Translations under genes and position numbers: made by a program | Shown here: piece by piece, positions 9,808-15,526 of the stretch | Position numbering within the stretch: position 1 is the stretch's first letter | Layout: each line of letters begins with the position of its first letter | The notes under the pieces: generated by a model | What the model was told of the DNA's origin: nothing | Seen by the model: only the letters and a program-made list of their open reading frames with translations | Databases searched by the model: none | DNA from: Fimbriimonadaceae bacterium | GTDB taxonomy: Bacteria > Armatimonadota > UBA10988 | Direction: 5' to 3' | Length of the DNA: 64,000 nucleotides | Assembly: GCA_020850355.1 (NCBI GenBank) | Contig: JADZEX010000050.1 | Span: 124,001-188,000, forward strand

Positions 9808-10287
9808 TCAGGCGCCGCTGCAGGGCCAACCGCCCTGCTCGGCGGCCTCCGGAGCCAGCACCGTGGTGTGGCCCTCGTCAATGCCGTGCATCCGCCTGAC
9901 CGCCCGAGTCTTGGCACGAAGTACCTGGACCAGCGGCAAGGGAGGCTGCCGGCCGGCGGGTGCCACCAGCAGGATCGCCGTCGGCGGACCGCACAGGTCG
10001 GCCGGCAGCGCCCGGCCACACTGTTCGCCCCAACTGGTTTCGCAACGAACGCAGGCCAGGGCGTGCAGGGAGTCCCGGAACTTGCTGGCCGTCCGCTCCA
10101 GATCGGGGTCTTTCTGAAGGAACGGCGCGGAGACCACCTCGACCAGCACCGGGCCGGTGGCGCCACCTGGGTGGACCAACCAGTCCACCGGCCGCAAGCC
10201 ATCTCCGGTCAGCCGCTGCACGGCCTCCAGCTTCTCAAAGGCGATCTGCTGCATCGTCCGCGCTGCCCTTCTGTGGTCACCGGACAC
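9808..10287 (-). CDS. Cassette A small protein: unknown partner of ABC-type ATPase
   Basis: The 159-residue protein is a clear paralog of the one at 57782. Shared blocks are VDWL, a strand LVEVVSxPF, KDxxLER, KFxDSLHALACVR, TSWG followed by CG, and a later hydrophobic strand (ILLVAPAG here, LLVVVQLSG there). It has no signal peptide or membrane helix. I do not recognise the family. The Asp of VDWL and the Glu of LVEVV recall the start of a PD-(D/E)xK core, but the expected Lys is missing, so a nuclease is not claimed. Its start overlaps the ATPase 3' end by 11 bases, implying coupled translation. It probably works with that ATPase. The C-terminal third (after about 125) is poorly conserved between copies. 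Confidence 0.75.
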   Translation of the reverse strand: MSGDHRRAARTMQQIAFEKLEAVQRLTGDGLRPVDWLVHPGGATGPVLVEVVSAPFLQKDPDLERTASKFRDSLHALACVRCETSWGEQCGRALPADLCGPPTAILLVAPAGRQPPLPLVQVLRAKTRAVRRMHGIDEGHTTVLAPEAAEQGGWPCSGA

Positions 10288-11326
10288 TGGCCGCCGTGAC
10301 GGTCCCCAGCCCGAGATCCTGCTGATAGAGCTGCCAGGCTTGCTGCACGATCGGATTGTCGGGCATGCCCTGCAACAGGTTGTGGAACTGCGCCGACAAC
10401 ACCCCGTCGACCCGCTCCAGAGAGACCAGACCGGTTGACAGCCGATTCTGGCGACTGGCCAGCTCGAGGGCAGTCAGAAACAGGTAAGAGTGCGTCGCCA
10501 GAATCACCTGCACACCGCCCTTCGCCAACTCGACCAGCGCACCGGTGAGCGCTTGCACCGCCGCTGGGTGCAGGTTGCACTCGGGCTCGTCCAGGAGCAG
10601 CACCCCGCCGGACTGCAGGCTGCGGTTCTGAATCAGCCGCTGCAACACGAAGAGCTTCTTGACGCCTTCCGCCACCACCCCGAGTGAGTAGCGCGAGTTG
10701 CCGCGTCTCAGCACAAACTCGTCCTGGTCGTCTTGGACGAACTCGCCCTCATAGCACGCGTCGAGCTGTTCGCGGGCCCGGTCTAGGCCGGCGGCCAATC
10801 GACCCGGCCGCGGCGCGTAGGCGATCTCCTCGGCCAGGTCGTAGTAGGTGTCATCGAAGGCCACCAGCCCGTGTCGCCCGCGAGCCTCGCGGATCGCCTG
10901 TCGCCAGGTCAGGATCTCCTTGGCCGGCAGAAACGTCACGGCCGCCGGCGCGGCGGGCGGCGGCTCAGCGCAGCTACTGATCCGTCGCGTCGTGTCTCGG
11001 CCGAAGGAGAAGTGGCGGTCCTTTCCAGCCGCGGTGAAGTCGACCTGCAGCGGGCCAGTGCCGGCACGGTGGACCAGATCGCCCAGGCCGCGGGGTGAGA
11101 CCAGGCTGTAGGTGCCCTCCAGCTTGGCGGCCAACAGCTCGGCCCAGGTTCGTCGACCGCGCGCCGCAGCGTGGTCCCGCAGGCTGCGCAGCACAGCATA
11201 GAGGAGCTTCAGCAGGTGTGTCTTGCCGGTGTCGTTGAGACCGATCAGCACGTTCAGGCCAGGCTCTGGCTCCCAGCGGAAGTCCACGAATGGGCCGAGG
11301 TTCTGTATCCGGAGCTGCTCCACCAC
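10277..11326 (-). CDS. Cassette A ABC-type (OLD/SMC-like) ATPase, paralog of 56749
   Basis: The 349-residue ATPase has Walker A GLNDTGKT at 29-36, a signature-like stretch VAEGVKKLF, Walker B VLLLDEPECNLHP and the H-loop ILATHS. This is the AAA_15/AAA_21 type found in OLD nucleases and in many two-gene defence systems, but there is no TOPRIM or other nuclease domain after it. GTG at 11326 is chosen because GGAG lies eight bases upstream and the first residues then align with the paralog (LxxxNxGPF). Both copies are exactly 349 residues. The long frame upstream of 11326 belongs to no gene. Role: inferred energy or sensor subunit for the small protein encoded by the overlapping gene. Confidence 0.85.
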   Translation of the reverse strand: MVEQLRIQNLGPFVDFRWEPEPGLNVLIGLNDTGKTHLLKLLYAVLRSLRDHAAARGRRTWAELLAAKLEGTYSLVSPRGLGDLVHRAGTGPLQVDFTAAGKDRHFSFGRDTTRRISSCAEPPPAAPAAVTFLPAKEILTWRQAIREARGRHGLVAFDDTYYDLAEEIAYAPRPGRLAAGLDRAREQLDACYEGEFVQDDQDEFVLRRGNSRYSLGVVAEGVKKLFVLQRLIQNRSLQSGGVLLLDEPECNLHPAAVQALTGALVELAKGGVQVILATHSYLFLTALELASRQNRLSTGLVSLERVDGVLSAQFHNLLQGMPDNPIVQQAWQLYQQDLGLGTVTAASVR

Positions 11327-11347
11327 GCGTGGATCTCCTGACCCAGC

Positions 11348-11356
11348 ATTGTACCA
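11348..11356 (-). promoter_or_regulatory. Extended -10 promoter of cassette A
   Basis: Read on the minus strand, 11356-11348 is TGGTACAAT: a TG element, one base, then TACAAT (five of six to consensus). Exactly 21 bases separate it from the GTG at 11326, the same spacing as in cassette B (56719-56727 to 56749). No -35 is apparent. Confidence 0.5.
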
Positions 11357-11394
11357 CTGCCGCCCTGACCATGCCGCGGAGGCCACCCCTTGAG

Positions 11395-12114
11395 CTACCC
11401 CACCGCCAGCACCTGATTCACCGCTGCCGGCCAGGCACAGTGCTGGGAGTAGTGCATGGTGCGGGCCCGTGGGTCGGCGGACGTCGGCAGCGGGGTCGGC
11501 GCTTGGGCGATGAAGAAGGCGCCGCGGAACTCGTTGAGCGCGACGTAGGCCCAGGCGATGCGGCCCAGCGGATCGGGGTGCGCCGACGCGAAGTCGTAGA
11601 GCGGCACGGGGCCGGTGTCGATCTGGAACACGCCGCGGTCGCGCTGCACGTTCATCGTCTTGATGGGGTACTCCAGCACCGCCGTGACGCCCGTCGCCGC
11701 GTCGCTGGCGGTGGTGCGGGCCACCAGCGGCCGGCCGGCCAAGGTGGCCGCGATCACGGCGGCTTTGGTCGGCAGCGGCGTGGCCTCGACGTAGACGGGG
11801 TGACGCAGCAGGTTGTCGAAGCGGGGGAGCGTGTCGCCGAGGTCGAGCGCGGCGCGGTCGGCGTCGGCCCAGACGCGGTGCAGGCGGTAGCGGCTGGGGC
11901 CGAACAGGCCGGAGAAGTCGTAGTTGTCCTGCCCATCGCGGAAGAGGCCGCTGGCGACGTAGCAGTCCTCGCTCTTGCAGGAGGCAAACATCACGATCTC
12001 CTGCGTCGCCGCGCCCGGCAGAGTGAGCAGCAGGCGGGCCTCCAGTTGCAGGCGGGCCGTGTTGTCGGGCAGCACGAAACTGACGAAGCTGCGGCCATAG
12101 TCGAGGACTTGCAT
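11395..12114 (-). CDS. Unrecognised cytoplasmic protein, 239 residues
   Basis: The start is ATG at 12114 with GGAG six bases upstream. The sequence begins MQVLDYGRSFVSFVLPDN and looks like an alpha/beta or all-beta soluble protein, with no signal peptide, membrane helix or coiled coil. Visible features are a Cys pair in ASCKSEDCYVASGLF, a Tyr/Phe-rich block (NYDFSGLFGPSRYRLHR) and a C-terminal AWAYVALNEFRGAFFIAQAP. I do not recognise the family. It lies on the same strand as cassette A, but the cassette has its own promoter, and it diverges from the beta-helix gene at 12177. Confidence 0.7.
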   Translation of the reverse strand: MQVLDYGRSFVSFVLPDNTARLQLEARLLLTLPGAATQEIVMFASCKSEDCYVASGLFRDGQDNYDFSGLFGPSRYRLHRVWADADRAALDLGDTLPRFDNLLRHPVYVEATPLPTKAAVIAATLAGRPLVARTTASDAATGVTAVLEYPIKTMNVQRDRGVFQIDTGPVPLYDFASAHPDPLGRIAWAYVALNEFRGAFFIAQAPTPLPTSADPRARTMHYSQHCAWPAAVNQVLAVG

Positions 12115-12150
12115 CCAACGCTCCGCCGCGCCGTCGAGGGCCGCGGGTTG

Positions 12151-12159
12151 TGGTAGTCT
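12151..12159 (+). promoter_or_regulatory. Possible extended -10 promoter for the beta-helix gene
   Basis: TGGTAGTCT has the TG extension and a TAGTCT hexamer that keeps the T, A and final T of the consensus. It ends 17 bases before the ATG at 12177, with AGGAG between. The leader would be very short. The match is weaker than at 5802 or 56719. Confidence 0.3.
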
Positions 12160-12176
12160 GACCGCAGGAGCCCCCG

Positions 12177-14942
12177 ATGCCGACCCTCGCCGTGCTGTTG
12201 CTGTGGACCGGTCTGCTGCAGGCCGAGCCGGCGGTGACGCTGCATGTCGCCCTGACCGGGGCCGACACCAGCCCCGGCACCGCCGCGGCGCCCTTCGCTA
12301 CCTTGGAAGGCGCCCGCGACGCGGTCCGCAAACTGCGCCAGGCCGGACCCTTGCCGACTGGCGGGGTCACCGTGCTGGTGCATGCCGGCACTTACCAACG
12401 TAGCGGCCCGCTGCAACTCGGCGCGGCCGACGCTGGGACGGCCGCCGCGCCCATCGAGTACCGGGCGGCACCTGGGGAGCGGGTGGTGCTCACCGGCGCC
12501 CGCCGGATCGTCGGCTGGCAGCCGCATCAGGGGGCGGTGTGGAAGGCTGACGTCGCGGCGCAGGGGTTCCGCGACCGGTACTTCCGGCAGCTCTTTTTGG
12601 ATGGGCGCCGGCAACACCTGGCGCGCTACCCGAACTACGACCCCGGCAACCCCCACGGCGGCGGCTTCGCCTACGTCGACGGCGAGCCGCTCAGCATGTA
12701 CCGCGACCTGCCGACCGAGGAGCTGCGGCAGATCCACACGCGGCCGCCCGACGCCCGGACCTGGGCCCACCCCGAGTTGGCGGAGGTGATCCTGTTCCCG
12801 CGCTACAACTGGATCAACATGGCGCTGCCGGTGACCGCGGCCGATCCGGCGGCCCACACCATCACCCTCGGCCGCGAGGTCAAGTGGGGCAACTTCCAGG
12901 GCATCCGGCCGCTCGACCGCTACTACGTCCGCAACCTGCCCGAGGAGCTCGACGCGCCGGGCGAGTGGTGGCTGGACCGCGAGAGCTGGCAGCTCTACTA
13001 CTGGCCGCCCCAACCGCTGGAGCGGTCCGAAGTGCGCGCGCCGGTCGCCGAGAGCTTGATCGAGTTGAGCAAGGGGGCCGACTGCATCACCATCCGCGGC
13101 TTCGTGATCGAAGGCTGCGACGGCACCGCGGTCAATGTGCGCGAGGCGCAGCACTGCCGGATCGTCGGCAACACCGTCCACGATACGGGCGGCCGCCTGG
13201 GTGGTTCGGCTGGGATCGTCGTGTCGGGCGGCCGCGATGTCGGTGTCGTGGGCAACGATGTCTACGAAGTGTGCAACGACGGCATTCGGGTCGACAGCGA
13301 TGGCGCTGACCGCGAGGCGCTGACCCCGACCGGCCACTTCGTCGACAACAACTACGTCCACCACATCGGCGTCCTCAACGGCCACGGCTGCGGCATCACG
13401 GTGTACGGCATCGGCAACCGGGTCAGCCACAACCTGATCCACGACACCACCCGCTGCGGCATCTACGGCGGCGGCACCGACTGCGTGGTCGAGTACAACC
13501 GCATCCGGCATGTCAACCTGGAGACCGAGGACACCGGCGGCACCTACATGGGAGCCGGTTGGCACGTCCGCGGGATGGTCTACCGCTACAACTTCCTGAG
13601 CGACATTCTGGGCTACGGCCGGACCGGCAACCGCTGGACCAGCCCGCACTTCGCCTGGGGGATCTACCTCGACGACGACCTCAGCGGGGTGCATGTCCAC
13701 GGCAACATCGTCGCCCGCACCACCCTGGGCGGCAGCCACATCCACGCCGGGCGCGACAACCTGATCGAGAACAACATCTTCGTCGACGGGGCCAACCAGC
13801 AGATGCAGTACAGCGGCCACGAGCCGGAGTCCTGGGTCGTCAAGATGCACCTCGCCGAGTTCGAGAAGTGGTTCGCCAGGCCGGCCTGGCAGGCCCGCTA
13901 CCCGGAGCTGGCAGAGACCGACCGCGCAAAGCTCTACCTGATGGCCGGCAACCGCTTCGAGCGCAACATCGTGTCGTACCGCAGCCCCACGGCCTGGCTC
14001 TACCGCTACAGCCGCAACGACGCGCCGGAGACCAACACCAGCGACTACAACCTGATCTGGCACCACGGCACGCCACCCAACCTGGGGCTGCCGAACACCC
14101 CGCTGGAGCAGCAGTGGGCCGCCTGGCAGCAGACCGGGCAGGACGTGCATAGCCAGCTCGGCGACCCGCTGTTTGTCGATGCGGCGCACGACGACTATCG
14201 GCTGCAGCCCAACTCGCCCGCGCTGGCACTGGGCTTCCAGCCGATCCCGGTGGAGCAGATCGGGCCTTACGCCAGCCCCGACCGGGCCACCTGGCCAATC
14301 GTCGAGGCGCCGGGCGTGCGCGAGATCCCGCTGGTGACGACTGTGATCGAGCCGACCCCGCCCGCGGCGCCGGCCCGGCCGCTGGCGGCTGTGCCACGGG
14401 TGCCGCAGCTTCCAGAGGCCGCCACCGGCTGGCCACAGCCGGTCCTGCCGCTGTCCCAGCACCCCGATGGCAGCCCGGTGGCATCGGGGCCGGCGGCACT
14501 GCAGCTCTGCTGGGACGGCTCCGCGCTTGGGGTCCAGGTGACGGTGCCGATCCTGCCCGGCCAGGCCTTGCGGCTGGGCCACACCTGGGAGCAGCACGAC
14601 GCCGCAGAGGTCTGTTGGCAGGATCTCAGCCGACCAGGGGTCGCAGTCTTCGTCTCGCACGGTTACGCCGACGGCACCTGCGAAACAGTGGTTCACGGCG
14701 GCGGTGCCGACCTGGCCTCGCCGCTGCAGGCCGCCACCCGCTTCCGCGCCGCGGTGCAGCCGCAGCAATGGCTCGCCGGCTGGCACCTGCCGCTGACGGT
14801 CGCCGGGCTGACACCGCGAACGGGTCTGCGGCTGGCGTTCAACGTCGGGGTGCGCCGCGCCGCCAGCAATCAATGGTTGCAGTGGTGCGGCTCGGGCAGC
14901 ACTTACAGCGTGGAGCGCGCCGGCATCCTCGAACTCCGCTGA
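12177..14942 (+). CDS. Secreted right-handed beta-helix protein with C-terminal CBM9-like domain
   Basis: The 921-residue product has a signal peptide ending near residue 17 (LQA-E). After the opening LHVALTGADTSPGT, a carbohydrate-type beta-helix runs to about residue 690. Its short turns carry N-rich repeats such as HCRIVGNTVHDTGG, GVVGNDVYEVCNDGI and GVHVHGNIVARTTLGG. From about 755 to the end is a sandwich resembling carbohydrate family 9 binding modules (LQLCWDGSALGVQVTVP, HDAAEVCWQD, LRLAFNVGVRR). Beta-helix proteins of this type are usually polysaccharide lyases or hydrolases; substrate and catalytic residues cannot be read here. AGGAG lies six bases before the ATG. The convergent HicB-Tudor gene ends four bases downstream. 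Confidence 0.85.
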   Translation: MPTLAVLLLWTGLLQAEPAVTLHVALTGADTSPGTAAAPFATLEGARDAVRKLRQAGPLPTGGVTVLVHAGTYQRSGPLQLGAADAGTAAAPIEYRAAPGERVVLTGARRIVGWQPHQGAVWKADVAAQGFRDRYFRQLFLDGRRQHLARYPNYDPGNPHGGGFAYVDGEPLSMYRDLPTEELRQIHTRPPDARTWAHPELAEVILFPRYNWINMALPVTAADPAAHTITLGREVKWGNFQGIRPLDRYYVRNLPEELDAPGEWWLDRESWQLYYWPPQPLERSEVRAPVAESLIELSKGADCITIRGFVIEGCDGTAVNVREAQHCRIVGNTVHDTGGRLGGSAGIVVSGGRDVGVVGNDVYEVCNDGIRVDSDGADREALTPTGHFVDNNYVHHIGVLNGHGCGITVYGIGNRVSHNLIHDTTRCGIYGGGTDCVVEYNRIRHVNLETEDTGGTYMGAGWHVRGMVYRYNFLSDILGYGRTGNRWTSPHFAWGIYLDDDLSGVHVHGNIVARTTLGGSHIHAGRDNLIENNIFVDGANQQMQYSGHEPESWVVKMHLAEFEKWFARPAWQARYPELAETDRAKLYLMAGNRFERNIVSYRSPTAWLYRYSRNDAPETNTSDYNLIWHHGTPPNLGLPNTPLEQQWAAWQQTGQDVHSQLGDPLFVDAAHDDYRLQPNSPALALGFQPIPVEQIGPYASPDRATWPIVEAPGVREIPLVTTVIEPTPPAAPARPLAAVPRVPQLPEAATGWPQPVLPLSQHPDGSPVASGPAALQLCWDGSALGVQVTVPILPGQALRLGHTWEQHDAAEVCWQDLSRPGVAVFVSHGYADGTCETVVHGGGADLASPLQAATRFRAAVQPQQWLAGWHLPLTVAGLTPRTGLRLAFNVGVRRAASNQWLQWCGSGSTYSVERAGILELR

Positions 14943-14945
14943 GCC

Positions 14946-15524
14946 TCAGCGCGTCAGGCGGCAGAACCCGACAGTAGTCCACTCCTGGTCGCCGTCGTCG
15001 TAGACCACGTGGATCCGCTCGCTGCCCTCGGCCAGGCTGACCTGGCCTGGGTAGTACTCGTCGCCGCCCTGCCAGCGACAGTAGACGCGGTCGCCGACCT
15101 CCAAGTCCAGGGGCATCACCCGTTCGGGCACCGTCCACTCCTTGTCGCCGTCGTCGAACTTGACGTAGACCCGGCCCGGCGCGGCCTGGCGCACCGTGGC
15201 GGGGTACCAGAACAGATCGTGGCTCCATTGACAGAGCACGCGGTCGCCGGCCACCCAGTCCGCCGGCGGTGCGCCCGGGCCGGTCGGAAGGGGCGCCAGC
15301 GTCTCGGGACGACTCGCCGGCGGCACCCGACCGCCGGCTTGGAGGGTCTCCGCGATCGCCGCCGCGAGTTGCTGCAACGCCCCCTCCAGCGCTTCGGCTG
15401 GCGTCGCCCCGGCGGCCCGGACGGTTGGCCAGTCGGGGACCAGGGCGATGGCGCCGGCGGGTGGGCCACCGCACAGCACCACCGGGTAGTCGAAGGTCGC
15501 CGGAGGCAGTGGAAGCAGGTCCAC
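14946..15524 (-). CDS. HicB-like domain fused to two tandem Tudor-like domains
   Basis: Start GTG 15524 has GGAG seven bases upstream and lies two bases after the GH20 stop, giving 192 residues. Residues 11-75 follow the HicB antitoxin pattern (FDYPVVLCGG, ALVPDWPTVRAAGATPAEALEG, a long Ala/Leu helix, GGRVPPASRPE), comparable to the HicB at 3216. After a Pro-rich linker come two copies of a Tudor/Agenet-like barrel: 91-138 (GDRVLCQW, WYPATV, VYVKFDDGDKEWT) and 142-190 (GDRVYCRW, YYPGQV, HVVYDDGDQEWT). The aromatic residues W100, W106/Y107, F123, W151, Y157/Y158 and Y175 are placed as in peptide-binding cages. No hicA-like gene is adjacent. Its function and partner are unknown. I know of no established family with this fusion. 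Confidence 0.8.
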   Translation of the reverse strand: MDLLPLPPATFDYPVVLCGGPPAGAIALVPDWPTVRAAGATPAEALEGALQQLAAAIAETLQAGGRVPPASRPETLAPLPTGPGAPPADWVAGDRVLCQWSHDLFWYPATVRQAAPGRVYVKFDDGDKEWTVPERVMPLDLEVGDRVYCRWQGGDEYYPGQVSLAEGSERIHVVYDDGDQEWTTVGFCRLTR

Positions 15525-15526
15525 GG

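Noticed and set aside
9808-10287. PD-(D/E)xK nuclease call for the small cassette protein
   Set aside because: Asp and Glu are spaced plausibly, but the Lys after Glu is Val in both paralogs and no helix motif confirms the fold.
10277-11326. OLD nuclease call for the cassette ATPases
   Set aside because: The ATPase part is of that type, but both proteins end at 349 residues with no TOPRIM domain.
11327-12391. N-terminal extension of the cassette A ATPase by about 355 codons
   Set aside because: The frame is open upstream, but the extension runs opposite or through the 239-residue gene and beta-helix gene. GTG 11326 has a proper ribosome site and aligns exactly with the paralog.
11991-14873. 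A 960-codon open frame on the minus strand
   Set aside because: It is the mirror of the beta-helix gene, whose signal peptide and repeats are clear. Val/Ala/Asp-rich repeats in the shadow frame only reflect the repeated Asn/Gly codons opposite.
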